Source: Arabidopsis thaliana (taxonomy: Eukaryota > Streptophyta > Magnoliopsida > Brassicales > Brassicaceae). From it: 64,000 nt of DNA. The position numbers and the translations under genes are program-made. The DNA is taken from NCBI RefSeq assembly GCF_000001735.4, contig NC_003071.7, positions 16,157,443-16,221,442 on the forward strand, read 5' to 3'. Below the pieces are notes generated by a model. The model did no database searches. It saw only the letters and a program-made list of their open reading frames with translations, and had not been told where the DNA came from. Every line of letters begins with the position of its first letter. Within the stretch, counting starts at the first letter, position 1. Positions 26,344 through 40,989 of this stretch are shown here, piece after piece.

Positions 26344-27074
26344 TAACACAGCTCAAGCTTTTTCGATTTCAGAGATCTGTGTAGCTTTGAGAAGATTCAA
26401 ATAGAAATGAAATGGAAGTGACGGAGAGTTCGAAAGAGAAAGAAACAGCTCAAATCAGGTGGGAGATTAAAATAAGGAGGATGATCTCATTGGTACGATT
26501 CAGTTGCGTCCAAACTGCACATGCGTAAGCGATTCATGATTCTTAATTTTTTAATATGCGAAAAAATCAAAATAAACACCCCCAACTTTTAAATATTCTT
26601 ACGAAATAAGCGTGTACTCTTAAATTAACCATAAATAACCTCCAACTTTTAAAATATTCTTACGAAATAAGCGTGTACTCTTAAATTAACCATAAATAAC
26701 CTCCAACTTTTAAAATATTCTTACGAAATAAGCGTGTACTCTTAAATTAACCATAAGTAACCTCCAACTTTGAGTTGACTTTTAACAAAAACAGTTGACT
26801 TGGTGTTACTGTAGTATGAGGTTGATAAACGGTTGGTCAATTTGGACATTGTCAACACTAAGTTCAAGTTTACCTGATACGATTTTAACATCGAGTCTAA
26901 TTAAGAGGAAGTGAGGAACAAAGAGAGAAGGGATGAAAGTGATTTAATTAATGTTACAATAGTGAAACAGCCAAGTTCGAAGTCTCGTTTCTTTTATGAG
27001 AGCCAGACAACAAGACAGAGGATAAATTAGGAGGTAGCCAAACATAATCAATGGCATCCATTTGCAGGTGCAAA
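26344..27074. other. MVD1 promoter region and AMMECR1-like 3' flank
   Basis: MVD1 leader and promoter on the left, then a 61-bp tandem repeat (26582-26772), then AT-rich sequence leading to the stop of the AMMECR1-like gene. TTGAC W-box cores occur at GAGTTGACTT (about 26774) and CAGTTGACTT (about 26793). Confidence 0.5.
26582..26772. repeat. 61-bp minisatellite, three copies plus a partial
   Basis: Units start CCAACTTTTAAAATATTC at 26582, 26642 and 26703, with a truncated fourth at 26764. Inside each is TTACGAAATAAGCGTGTACT then AAATTAACCATAAATAACC. Period is 60, 61, 61. Copies 2 and 3 are almost identical. Confidence 0.95.
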
Positions 27075-29322
<2,248 letters not shown>

Positions 29323-30604
29323 TGTTGCTTGGAAGAGAAAACCGCAGATGAAAAAAATCCAAATCAGCAAGTAATGTGAACCTGAAATAACCAAAATCTT
29401 ATTATGCTTAAAGATACCAATTTTTAAACACTACCCAGAGCTAACTATCAAAAGCAACTCACAAATCAAATACCAAATTGCACAAATTAGCAATAGCAGT
29501 ATTAAAAAATTGAAAATTTAAAAGTGATGGTCGACGATGAAATTGATCTGTTTTGTATGAGGGAAATCAATTAAAAGCTATGGAATCTAAAAGGTTATGG
29601 ATCGATCTGTAAGAAGAATTGAAACCAAAAGAGATAAGGAATCAATTCTGAGTATGAAGAAGAGAGCGGAGAAAACCTGAGTAAAGAAAAGCGCAGGAGA
29701 GAGAGGAAGATGAAGTGTCTACGTTTTGTTTAATTAGAAAGCTTTGTTGTTTGATTTTGAGTATAGTGACAATTTTTTTGGTTGGTGTGTCTTTTTCTCA
29801 AAGACTTGTTAACTAAACTATTTGAGCTTAGTTACGGCCGCAGCTAGTTTTTGTTTTTCTCCATATATATACGTCGCCCTAGCTAGATTCACAAAAGATT
29901 TTTTTTTTTCAAAAGTAAAAAAGATTAAAAGTTATCGATTCAATATATAATCTATTTAACTTATTTTGTCATTACTACATAATAGAAAAATTAAATTATT
30001 CGATATAAACTAATTTTATAAGACAAGAATTTTGGTCTTACCGAAAAAAAAAGACAAGATATAAACATATTTATCAAAACATATATGGTTATAGTATTTG
30101 TTAAAAAGATAATTTATCTTTCCTAAAAACTAGGTTAGTAATCGTCTAATTTTGTTTAGACGGTTTACTTTACATAAAAAATAAAATGCAATATACAACC
30201 AAATATAAAATAATAATAACAATTTTTACATATAGTCAAATGCAAAGCAAAGGAAAATTTTAAATAAGAATTTTTATTTATTCAACATAAATAGATACAT
30301 TTTTTTTTGGTTACTAAATCAAGTTTGATTATTCTCTAGAATATTGGTATTTTTGTAACCTCTCTAGAATTTCAACAAAGAAAATGGCAAAAAAAAAAAA
30401 CATTCGGACTTCCCCGGGCACGAAATTCGAGAGGGATACTAATTTTTTTTATAGTTTACCGCCAAAAACACATTCTTTCCAAAATCGACATTTGCTCTCG
30501 TCCTTCAAAACAATATCTCTCGGGATCTTCACGCTGTAACCAGATAAGCCTTCTAGGGTTTCTGAGCAACGTCATTTTCACTACTCGCCGGCGGCGTGAA
30601 CAAA
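29323..30604. promoter_or_regulatory. Divergent region between AMMECR1-like and MAP65-5 genes
   Basis: The first 350 bp look like the AMMECR1-like 5' UTR with a possible intron. From 29850 to 30480 it is very AT-rich with no coding signal. The MAP65-5 leader begins near 30500 and carries a telo-box-like TAGGGTTT at 30554-30561. Confidence 0.5.
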
Positions 30605-33600
30605 ATGTCTCCGTCTTCAACCACTACTTGCACTTCCCTTCTTGAAGAGTTGCAGGTTCTTAGATTCCTCGCTTCTTCTTTTTTTTTTTTTTTTCTCTCC
30701 GTAGCTTCTTCACATTCTCCAGATTGTTTCGAAATTTTGACTGCGGGAGATTGCGATTACATCTATCTCTTTTGGTTTGAGTTTCCGGTGATTCATTGAT
30801 TCGTTGGGTAACGCAATTGAATTTCGAATTTTGATTTTATAGGGTTTATGCTTCTGATCACTGTCAGTTAGATTCGATTTCAGGCCATTTTGAGTTATGC
30901 CTCCGCTGTTACATTTGCTTACAGTTTTAGGTTTTCCTGTGAAAGACGTGTACTCTACTTTTTCTTGGGATGGTTTTAGTATGAGCAATAATCGAAATCA
31001 GGATTAGGATACTACTAATGATAATGTCTTGTTCTGTGTCAATTGAGGAAAAACTTGAGCTGGTGATGTTTACCACTGGTTTTATTCGGATGTAGATGAT
31101 ATGGGATGAGATTGGTGAAAGTTACAATGAAAGAGATAAGATGCTGCTAGAACTTGAGCAGGAATGTCTGGATATATACAATAAGAAGGTTGAGAAAACT
31201 CGTAAGTTCAGAGCTGAGTTACAGCGATCATTAGCTCAAGCTGAAGCTGAGATTGCCAGCCTCATGTCTGCGCTTGGTGAAAAAGTTTCGTTTGCCAAGG
31301 TAAGATACTCTTAGCAATACTACATGTTTGTCTCATAGAGAGTATTATATAATGTCTGATATATGTTATTGTTTTTGTTTGAGAAGAAAGAAGGCTCTTT
31401 GAAGGAGCAGATTTCCAGTGTAAAGCCTGTACTGGAAGATCTACTGATGAAAAAGGATCGAAGAAGGAAAGAGCTCTCTGAGACACTGAATCAAATAGCA
31501 GAGATCACGTCTAACATAGCAGGGAATGATTATACTGTTAGTTCTGGTTCAGAAGTTGATGAAAGTGACTTGACACAAAGAAAGTTGGATGAACTTAGAG
31601 CAGATCTGCAGGATCTTCGAAATGAAAAGGTGTTCTTACACACACACACACGTCGAAGTGATTGTTTTAAAATGTTTGTAGTTATTTGCTTATCATCTTT
31701 ATTTCAATTTCAGGCTGTTCGACTGCAGAAAGTAAACTCTTATATCAGTGCTGTCCATGAGCTGTCAGAGATTCTGTCTTTTGATTTCTCCAAGGCCCTG
31801 AATAGTGTCCATAGCAGCTTGACTGAGTTTTCAAAGACTCATTCGAAAAGCATTAGTAATGATACTCTTGCTAGGTTCACAGAACTTGTAAAGTCTCTGA
31901 AGGCGGAGAAACATGAGAGGCTGCTTAAGGTGATAAAAAAATAACACTTCTGAAGTGTATATATACATATATTATGTGGTTTCTCATGTCTTACCAGTTA
32001 CCACTGCACTTGAGCAATGAGCACAGTAGCATTCAATTAGAAAATGCAGTTTTTATTGGTAGCCTACTATTTAACCTGGCACTATTTCTCACGGAAATGA
32101 ATTCATCAACTCCAAGAAAGCAAACCTTAGCTTGACGGATTGATCCCTTGATTCTTTTATTTCAGCTACAAGGTTTGGGAAGAAGCATGCAAGAGCTGTG
32201 GAACCTAATGGAAACACCTATGGATGAGAGGAGAAGATTTGACCATTGCAGCAGCTTACTTTCTAGTCTACCTGATGATGCCTTGAAAAAAGGATGCCTC
32301 AGCCTAGACATTATCCGAGAGGTATTTCATCATGTTTTTATTTTGGTTACCTAGCATTATCATCTACCCTAATATGTCTCAGTCATCATCTGTTGTTTTC
32401 TTAAGTCTAATCTTTTGGCCGTAGGCCGAAGATGAAGTGAGAAGACTGAATTCCCTGAAGTCCAGCAAAATGAAGGAATTGGTGTTTAAGAGGCAGTGTG
32501 AACTAGAAGAGATCTGCAGAGGGAATCATATGGATATCAATAGTGATGCTGCAAGAAAGAGTCTTGTCGAACTCATTGAATCTGGTACGATACACATTCT
32601 TCTTGAGTAGTTCGATTAATTAATTTAGTAGTTCAGTTTGGCAGTGTACTTTTGTGCTTTTCCTTGGCTTCCAAACGTATACTGTGTGTACGCCTTAGTA
32701 AGAGCATGATGGAAAATCTATGTAAATTTAATGGAGGTCTGAAGCTCAAGCATAAAAGATTCATATTTTTGCTCTTACCTTCTATTCCTTATTAATCATC
32801 TTCTGTCCTAAAAATGGTTCCCTCTCCTTCAAGATATTGACTTTCTCATACCAAATAAGATTATCTTATCTAATGTTGCTGGTTGTTACTTCCCTCTTTG
32901 ACTATTCTGTAGCATTTCATATCCATTTCATTTCATGTGTTAAGTTTGCCTCAATGTTTTTTCTTTTTGATTTTTAACTAAGATGCTTCATGGCATATCT
33001 ACACTGTTTCACATATTGTTAAGTTACTGATGCGATTAAAATATGGTTCAAAAGAGACCTATCATCACGTGTGCAGTCATCAACACGTTTTCATGCGCAG
33101 GTGATGGTGATCTGTCTGATATTCTTGCAAGCATAGATGGTCAGATCGAGAAGGCAAGAGAAGAAGCTTTAAGCAGAAAGGAAATATTGGACAAAGTTGA
33201 TAAGTGGAGACACGCAAAGGAGGAAGAAACATGGCTTGATGATTATGAAAAGGTGAATACCAGTTTACCTGATAAAATATAGAGTTGTCTTTTCTGAAGA
33301 TAGGTCAAGAGAAGACTACTTGTGACCAATTGATCTGATAAAAATATAGAGTTGTCTAAGTCTAAGGTTAACCACAGTCTATAACTATTAGAGAACACTT
33401 TTTCTTTTAAGCGTGTCTACTTTCTTATGGCTTTAATGTTAGAGAGTATCATTTTTTTTGTGAACTTCCTACAGACTAGCTTTTTTGTATGTATTCTTAA
33501 TTGTCTCTTCAATTATGTTTCTTATCAGGATGAAAATCGCTTCAGTGCTGTGAGAGGAGCACACAAAAATCTAAAACGGGCAGAAAAAGCTAGGAGCCTT

Positions 33601-34660
33601 ATCAGCAAAATTCCTGGTGAGTCTTTAGTTGCATTACTTGGTTAATGCAAGTGAGTCTGATTTCACAATGATGCTGTCTGGAAACTATACTCGGTAATTG
33701 ATACTCCTTTAGATTAGTTTCAATAATCCACGTTCCTTTATAAGCCAAGATTTCTATTTCTCTTGATATGCAAACCTAGTTTTTAAGCAGTTCAACAAGA
33801 AATTTTGGGCTCTTCTTTTTTCGCCTAAACAGTTGTTCAAATTCTCTAACTCGATCATTGATTACTGCGAAAACTCGACCACTCATTGTAAGTTGTTGAG
33901 AATTTATGATGTTTTTCTTTGCACTTGTTCGAGTAAATAGAATGTGAATGTAGTAGCTAGCTGTGCTTTATCCAAATCTAGTGAAGTTTATTGAGACATT
34001 TTTGTGATGCTTAATCATCCTGAAAACTTAGTTGATCTTTATGCAATATATGTTGGAAAACTGATCAGCCTTATGATGATTTAACTCTCTTGTGTTCTCT
34101 TTTCTAAGCAATGGTGGATGTTCTGACCACGAAAGTGAAGGCCTGGGAGAAAGAAAGAGGGGTCCCCTTCTTATGCGATAAGGTAATTCTAACTATGCAT
34201 TTACTTAATCCTCTTTTATGTTCTACGTATATGATTTATGCCTTGTATTCCAGCAACCGTTATTACAAACACTAGAAGATGACATTGTTATCCGTGCTCA
34301 AAGAGAAGAGGAAAAGCGTCAATTCCGAGTATGTCTTAGAAAACAGAGAAACATACATTTGTAGACGATCAGTGTGTTGTTGAGCTCTAACAAAACAAAA
34401 AAAATTCCCCTCTTTTGCATAAACAGGAGCAGAAACGACTACAAGGTCAGCTTGCTACAGAGAAAGAAGCAAAGTATGGTTCCAAGTCTGCAAAGAAGAA
34501 GCCATTGGGACAGAGTCTTAACACAGACAATGTGACTAAAACTCCCATTGGTCGGCGCATTGGAAATACACCTGGACGTTCTGTTACTTCTGGTGGCAAA
34601 GATTATAGAGGCAATGCGGTGATACCATTGAACTATGTTGCTCTTCAGAAAGACGATTGA
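30605..34660 (+). CDS. MAP65-5: 65-kDa microtubule-associated protein, 550 aa
   Basis: Eleven exons: 30605-30655, 31096-31299, 31387-31629, 31714-31929, 32166-32321, 32425-32584, 33101-33252, 33529-33616, 34109-34182, 34254-34328, 34427-34660. Sum is 550 aa, as I recall for MAP65-5 (At2g38720). An alternative acceptor 3 bp upstream (31384) would add one Lys. Long heptad-rich helices run through residues 20-330. The Ase1/PRC1/MAP65 domain shows in ELWNLMETPMDERRRFDH and in KWRHAKEEETWLDDYEKDENRFS read across an exon junction, with CDKQPLLQTLEDD further on. The C-terminal 80 residues are basic (KKKPLGQ, TPIGRRIGNTPGRS) and suit microtubule binding and mitotic phosphorylation. Members cross-link antiparallel microtubules in spindle, phragmoplast and cortex. 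Confidence 0.96.
33269..33356. repeat. Short direct repeat in a MAP65-5 intron
   Basis: CTGATAAAATATAGAGTTG occurs at about 33270 and again, with one extra A, at about 33331, about 60 bp apart. It looks like a small tandem duplication confined to intron 7. Confidence 0.75.
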
Positions 34661-35136
34661 TGATAGATAAATCAAAAAAGGAAGGTTTTGACGGTTTAGA
34701 ATCTTTACATAAGCTACATTTACATGTTAATGAGCTGAGACTTCTAATGTGTTTCTTTTTGGGATTATGCTTCCATTGCTAATGAAGTTCTACAGATATT
34801 AATATAAAGTGGCTCATTTCACTCACAGGTATTGATATCCAGTCACATTACTAGAGCCTTAGAGGCTTTGCTCCAGTCACATTACTAGAGCCTTAGAGGC
34901 TTTGCTTCAGTCATTAGACCATCAAGTTATTGCTGCTTTAAAAATGAAAGTAACATGATCTGACAAATAGCTTTTGTTAAAATACAATCATAACGGCCAT
35001 AGATAGCCTCAACTGTAGTATTTGTAAGCCGTAAGAAGTTGACATTTTAGATAACCCACAATGGGATTTGGCTTCTGTCACAATGCCTAAGTTTAAAACT
35101 AATAAGCTATGGGCTCTCATAACATTCGAAAACATT
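34661..35136. other. Convergent 3' flanks of MAP65-5 and CYP22
   Basis: Both genes end here. It contains a 34-bp tandem duplication (34839-34906) about 180 bp after the MAP65-5 stop. No coding signal. Confidence 0.5.
34839..34906. repeat. 34-bp exact tandem duplication
   Basis: CCAGTCACATTACTAGAGCC followed by TTAGAGGCTTTGCT is repeated at once, starting at 34839 and 34873, with no or almost no change. It lies in or just past the MAP65-5 3' UTR. Confidence 0.92.
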
Positions 35137-36596
35137 TCACATCTCCCCACACTCAGTAATTACAACCGCAAGTTTAGGCCGGTTATTGGGTCCAATAGCC
35201 ACGTTCTCAATCTTCCGCATAACCAACAAACCATCTCCAAGCACTCTCTGTACATCAAAATCAAAAGAAGAAATTGCAATGAGTCATATATCAATACTAT
35301 TACCGGTCATATGCATAAGAAAATTAAATAGCTTAAAGAGAACGTACCCCAAAGACAACATGCTTGTTGTCAAGCCAATCGCATTTTGCACAAGTGATGA
35401 AGAACTGCAATGCAAAAAGCAAAGGCGATTAATAATTATAGCCTAAATGATAACCTGAAGGCATCAAATGCTCAATGCTTTCGTTATCTACATTTTTGTG
35501 TCAATTTGTCTCATTACAGAAGTACAAATATAATGAGACTGAAATTACCTGGCACCCATTTGTGTTTGGCCCACTATTTGCCTACAACAAAAGAATGAGA
35601 ACCATAATATTAGTGATCAAAGTCATGAGTAATAATAGAGACTCATGGATAAAGAAAATCACAAGGGGGCTGATTCAAGTTACACAAATTTATAACTCAG
35701 ATTCATAAAGCAAATTACATACCATGGAGAGCAATCCTGGTCCAGTATGTTTAGCAGTAAAATTCTCATCCTCAAACTTGTGGCCGTAGATTGACATGCA
35801 TCCACTACCATCATTCTGCACAAATTAGATAATGCAGTAAGAAGAGATTTAAGTAACGAACCAAGAACACACAAACAAGAGAACTAAAAGCCAGTGCCAA
35901 TTGAGAACCAACATAAGCAATCAAGAAGTGAGGATTTATAAGAAGTAAAGGGTACTGACCTTAAGAAAATCACCACTTTGAACCATAAAATCTTTGATGA
36001 CTCTGTGAAACTGACATTCTTTGTAACCAAGCGGCTTTCCAGCTTTTCTGAAATTGCACCAAAGGCAACCAAAACGTGAAAGAAGATTAGATTAAGAACC
36101 AAAAAATACTCAATTAGTCCAAACCATTGTATTGTATCTATCCGCTTAAGCTAGCAAAGTTCAATAGTTAGGCATAAACAATTCAATCTGTAGACTGAAG
36201 CATAAACGAAGCAGCAAGCTCAAAACTATATGAATCCAAAAAAAAAGCTCTAAAACCTCTTGAGAAGACGCTAAATTTCAAATACTAAATCGTAAATTCA
36301 ACCTCAAACGAATAAGATGCAGGAACGAAGATAGAGAATCGAATGGAGTAAACATTAAAAAGAAACAGAATCGAGTACCTGAGTTCACCAGTACAGAACT
36401 GCCTGAAGTTTTCAGCGGTTTTGGGAGCAATGTCGGCGAAGAGCTCCATCTTGATACGACCGGCGGGGATACCACCAATAGAGACGTCGAAGAAGACAAC
36501 TGGGTTTTTAGGGTTCGGTGGTCGGACATGCCATTCAACATTACCACCGCCGCTTGAAGGAGCTGCTGCAGCAACGATTCCACCTCCTGAATTCAT
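35137..36596 (-). CDS. CYP22: Cyclophilin-type peptidyl-prolyl isomerase, PPIH-like, 199 aa
   Basis: Six exons: 36596-36379, 36047-35960, 35815-35723, 35581-35549, 35404-35348, 35247-35137; total 199 aa. A 30-residue Gly/Ala and Pro-rich N-terminus precedes a full cyclophilin domain starting [12 protein letters not shown]. Active-site elements are present: [15 protein letters not shown] (Arg, Phe, Gln), [20 protein letters not shown] and [10 protein letters not shown] with the drug-binding Trp. The short insertion with [12 protein letters not shown] and the [12 protein letters not shown] lead match human PPIH/USA-CyP, which joins the U4/U6-U5 tri-snRNP, so a splicing role is likely by homology. 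Cytosol or nucleus. I recall At2g38730. Confidence 0.95.
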
Positions 36597-37196
36597 CGGA
36601 ACTTCAAATCTTTGATTGATCTCTCAACTTCGGCAAAACCTTTTTGCTCCTTCTTCTCTTTTCCTCTCTTATTAGTTTTTCCTACGCCTTAATATATGTA
36701 TTGTTGAAATAAAGATGTTTTCCGTTTTTGGGCTTTACATATTTGGGCTTTGATGAAAACAATACTTTCAATTTGTTCATAACCTTTTTTTTTTGGCTGT
36801 CGGCAAGTGTTTATTTCCTTTATTTAATTAAGAGTATTTTTCAAAACTAACAATTTTGTTACTTTGCTAATTAAGGTATGGTAAAAAAAAAAAAAAAGTC
36901 TTATTTTGCGCCATGGACCAAATGTATTCAAAAGCTGATATGTTTACAGCACAAAACAACAAGATATCAATGAAAATAAGCTAAGATCCGAGGGTATAGT
37001 ATATTGGTTTATGCAACTATCTCCTGGATACAAATCTAGCATTGTGCATGTATCAATACAAAATAATCAGATATTTGAAAGCTCCCATTGTCATAAACTC
37101 CCAATGAATTATTCAACAATGATCATCTAAGACATAAGGTAAACTTCAGAGGCTGCTCATGCATGTGTGGGTTTCCATAAGCCAAACAAGTGAGAC
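36597..37196. other. CYP22 promoter and SGPP 3' flank
   Basis: CYP22 leader (36597-36680) and promoter, with GGGCTTT motifs near 36729 and 36752, an AT-rich tract, and then the 3' UTR of the HAD phosphatase gene. No coding signal. Confidence 0.45.
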
Positions 37197-38553
37197 TTAA
37201 GACTTGTTATCAAGTTCTTCCAACACAGCCCACAGTTTTGGATCCGCATAGTTCTCGATGAGAAAAGCGGGTTTTGCTTGCATAAGCAGGCTTGCTGGAT
37301 TCCCTGTAGTCAGTCCAATCACTGGCATTCCAGCTGCAACTCCAGCTTTTATCCCAGAGATCGAGTCTTCGAAAACTAGCGTGTGCTCCTTTGACACGTT
37401 AAGCACTTCAAGAGCCTTCAAGTAAGGTCCAGGGTGTGGTTTGGGAAATTCACATTCAGAGCCAAGAATCACTGCTTGAAAGAAATCAGTCAGACCAAGT
37501 TTCGATATCATGAGCTCTGCGTTTTCTTTTGGAGCGTTTGTTACCGCAGCTCGTTTCAATCCACGATCTTCGATCCATTTGGTCAGTTTTATAAGCCCAT
37601 CAAGTGGCTTTATCTTCTCTGCAACAATTCTAATCATCAAGAAAAAAGAACAAAACAAAGTTACTCCAAATGAACTCAGACCTGAAAAGAGTTTGTGACA
37701 TTAAAAGAATGGAGGAAACACAGAAAAATAGCTTACTTGCGGTAAAGAGCTTCCTTTTCATCACAGAATTTTAACCCTCTTGAAACATCATCAGGGAACA
37801 GAAGTAGAGCAATTTCAGAATTGTGTTTTCCAGCAATGTTCTCAACAAAGAATTTCTCATCGATTGGGACACCATTGTTAAAACCAATCTGCGAATGATA
37901 GAAAGAAACAAAATTGATTGACACGAGAGCTTGAAACTGAGTAATAGCAAGGTTCCATAGCATATTATTCACAGTTTTCTAAAGTCTTGTTGTAAATTTG
38001 GAAGTTATAATGACATTAAAAAAAGCAAGGAACCTCTTGAAGCAGTTCTTGGAAGGCAATAAGGTGGATGGGATCTGAGTCACAGAGTGTTCCATCAACA
38101 TCAAACAGAATGGCTTCTAATGGAGCTAGTTGTGACAGAGAAGGTTTGCTTCACCACAAATCAAAAGAGTTCAATAATATTAAAATCACGAGAAACTGCG
38201 ATGAGAGTGCATCAAAAGGATCAAACTTTAGATACCATAATCAAATGGGTTTAAGATCAAAGACCAATTAGAACCATTTGATGTTTATGTAACTATAATC
38301 AGGAATTTTAGGCAACGAGTTCCATTGATCTTGGAGAAACAAACACTAGCACAAAAATCGCAGTTTTCTAACAAAAGTAACACAAAATCCTAGAAACATA
38401 GTGGGAGACGAAAATGGAAGCTGAGACCGAAGATTACTAAGATGAACAAATATATAGAGGCAAGATCATGTATAAATGAGATTATTATAAGCATCATTGA
38501 TGATCAGACAAAGCGTACCTCTCAGAAGGATTAAGATCAGAGAAGCCATTCAT
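37197..38553 (-). CDS. SGPP: HAD-type broad-range sugar phosphatase, 244 aa
   Basis: Four exons: 38553-38519, 38148-38034, 37888-37737, 37629-37197; total 244 aa. HAD subfamily I with an alpha-helical cap: motif I FDVDGTLCDSD (nucleophile Asp 28, acid Asp 30), cap region IGFNNGVPIDEKFFVENIAG, motif II AAVTNAPKENAE, motif III Lys in ECEFPKPHPGPYLKAL, and motif IV VFEDSISGIKAG. This is the beta-phosphoglucomutase/DOG1-like phosphatase group. From memory At2g38740 was characterised as AtSGPP, acting on several sugar phosphates. No transit peptide seen. The catalytic residues are intact. Confidence 0.92.
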
Positions 38554-39139
38554 TGTGATGAGACCCGAAGAAAAACGGATCTGCGATTGCAAAACAAATG
38601 GTTTTGAGAGATTTGTCAACAAACAAACAACAGAGAGAGTTTGAAGAATATTTTGTTAAGAGGACAAAACCAACAAACTGAAGAAAAAAAAGTATCAAAT
38701 GGTCGTCAGAGGAAGATTCGGGGACTATTCTTCGCCACGTGTCACCCACATACTGCCGAAATTTCAAACCGGAATTCATCAACATTCAACCGGTTTAGTT
38801 AGAGGTGAAATTCGGTTGGAATCCGTAATTCGGTTTAGTGGTCACATAGAATCTTTCAAATAGAGTTACAAGTTTCACATAAAGAAAAGAAGAGTTACAA
38901 GTTTCATTTCTGATTTATGCAACATTTTTTTATTGGAGCTTAATCCTTGTATTAATCACTCATTGTCACAATCGCAAAACTCTTACTCTCGATTCACCGA
39001 GTTCATCAAATTTTCATGTCTTTATTACCAAACGGTAGAGAAAACGCAAATTTAGGAATTAGAAACATAAAACCATAAAAAGGGAAATCATAAATCTTCA
39101 ATAACCAAAAGTATTGGTAATAGGTTTCTCAACACGAAA
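38554..39139. other. SGPP promoter and annexin 4 3' flank
   Basis: SGPP leader and promoter, with a CCACGTGTC G-box-like element near 38735, then AT-rich sequence that should include the annexin 4 3' UTR. No coding signal. Confidence 0.45.
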
Positions 39140-40989
39140 TCAATCGGATTTGGAGAGAAGTGTGAGCAAGAAATCTCTGTAGTTCCCTTTTATCTTCTCT
39201 TGGATTCTTTGAGCCAAAGTCTCACCATAAAGGTTATTGTACTCTTCTTTGATCTCATTCATCTCATCACTATGATCTGCTCTTGTAACGAACACTCTTG
39301 TCAACCATTTCTTGGTAGTCTTGTCTGCGTCTTTGTTCAGAGACGCATCCAAAATCTAAAACCAAATCACGACAAAACATAAACACAAACGCAGAAATTG
39401 GCGTTATAAAACAACCGCAATGAAGAATATGGTTCATATATACCTTGCTGAAATACAGAGCCGGTTTGAGCAAACAAATCAATGCTTCATTGAGAAGAGA
39501 AGACTTAGATACACCCTAATGACCAAATTAAACCACAAGATTTTCATTAGAGAATATCAAAACATTAGTATATACAAGAAGTGAGTTGTTGTTATATTTA
39601 TGTTACCCCAAGAAGATCAGAGCCTTTGATTTCGTTAAAGTGTTTGTAGAGATGTTGGAGATGAAGTTTGCTTCTTGTGGTCAAAATCCTAACAACCTCA
39701 TCCTTCTCCACGGCTTCTTCGCCTGAAGAAGCCACTGCTTCGGCTAGAATCTTAGCATCGGATTTGGCAGAATCATCCTTCACCTTATTTCCTTCGTATC
39801 TATAAGCACTCACGAGCCCCACAAGCAACTGCACAAAAAACAGAGACAATGAGTGAGATAAAAGAAGTTTGAAAGAGACCAACACACTAGAGTATATAAA
39901 AATATTGACCTTGCGCTGAGGACCGTGGACGTGAGAGGCAATGTCTTCTTCCATTGATTGGTCGAAGAGAGAGTGGTAAGCTTTACGTGCACCGAGGAGA
40001 TCCTCAGCAGAGCGTGTGCATGAGACCTCAACGATGAGGTTGTAAGCTTCTTCTCCTTTCTTCAAAGCTTTCTTCACCAACCTTGCATCTCTCTCCCATG
40101 GATGCATTGCCCACATCACCACCGCAGTCTACACATCACACACCAAATTGTTCTTAAAATTCCATATCTGAAGTGGAGATACGTTTCAATACTAGAATGT
40201 GACTTTTTCACTCATTGTCAACTATTTTTGAAATAGAATGTGAATTTTATCTACTCATTGACCAATTAGTTATGAATGAAAAACTTCATCATTTCCATCG
40301 TATCATCTTCTGTGATTTTTTGAGCAGTAAATTATTGGTTTATTTTTAAAGAAATGTTTGAGATCCTTTATAAATACTAATTCATAAAGAAAAAATAAAC
40401 CAGCTGTAATAATTATTTTTGTTATATAGTTTCTGTATTAATTACATTAACCAAATTAAGCAATTTTAGAATTGTTTTAGTTTTTTGTATTAAATTGTAA
40501 CATATGGTTGGGTTTATACTTTTATTAGGTAAAAACAAGAATGGTTCCATTTATTATTAGGTTTGACCCCAAAATAAAGATTTTTTATTTGGTAAAAACA
40601 TTTAGAAAATGTTAAAAATGGAAAGAAGATTAATGGAAGAAAAGAACTGACATTGAAGCGGGAGAACTCAAGCTTGAGGTGTCTGACGAAGTGATCATGA
40701 CATTTCTCAAAAGCTCTTTCCTCATCTTCAACAAAGAAACTTTTGCTTGCTTTCCTAAACAATTTTCTATGTTCCTTTTGCGATTTCCCCAGTGTGCTTA
40801 TCAATGCATTCTCATCAACTCCCATTCCCATCCCTATAAACAACAAACATACATTTTTTAGATTTTCAATCTCAAATCCAAATCATTCTTTGTATCTTCC
40901 AAGAACCATAATAAAATCAAGAATTAAATATTACAATTACCAGCTGAGATGGCTTCAGTGAGGCTTTCGAGCTCGAGAGGAAGAGCCAT
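39140..40989 (-). CDS. ANN4: Annexin 4, 319 aa
   Basis: Six exons: 40989-40941, 40833-40652, 40128-39910, 39828-39607, 39515-39444, 39355-39140; total 319 aa, as I recall for AnnAt4 (At2g38750). Annexins bind acidic phospholipid with Ca. Four annexin repeats are visible. Repeat 1 has GMGVDE (19-24) where the family has GxGTDE, followed by HPWERDARLVKKAL. Repeat 4 starts ILDASLNKDADKTTKKWLTR and lacks the GxGTD loop; it ends NYRDFLLTLLSKSD. Classic type II Ca sites are therefore weakened or absent, unlike its neighbour annexin 3. The gene is head-to-head with annexin 3, 2.65 kb apart, with the same intron layout. Published work links ANN4 to drought, salt and ABA responses. A TATAAAA lies about 90 bp upstream. 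Confidence 0.96.
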
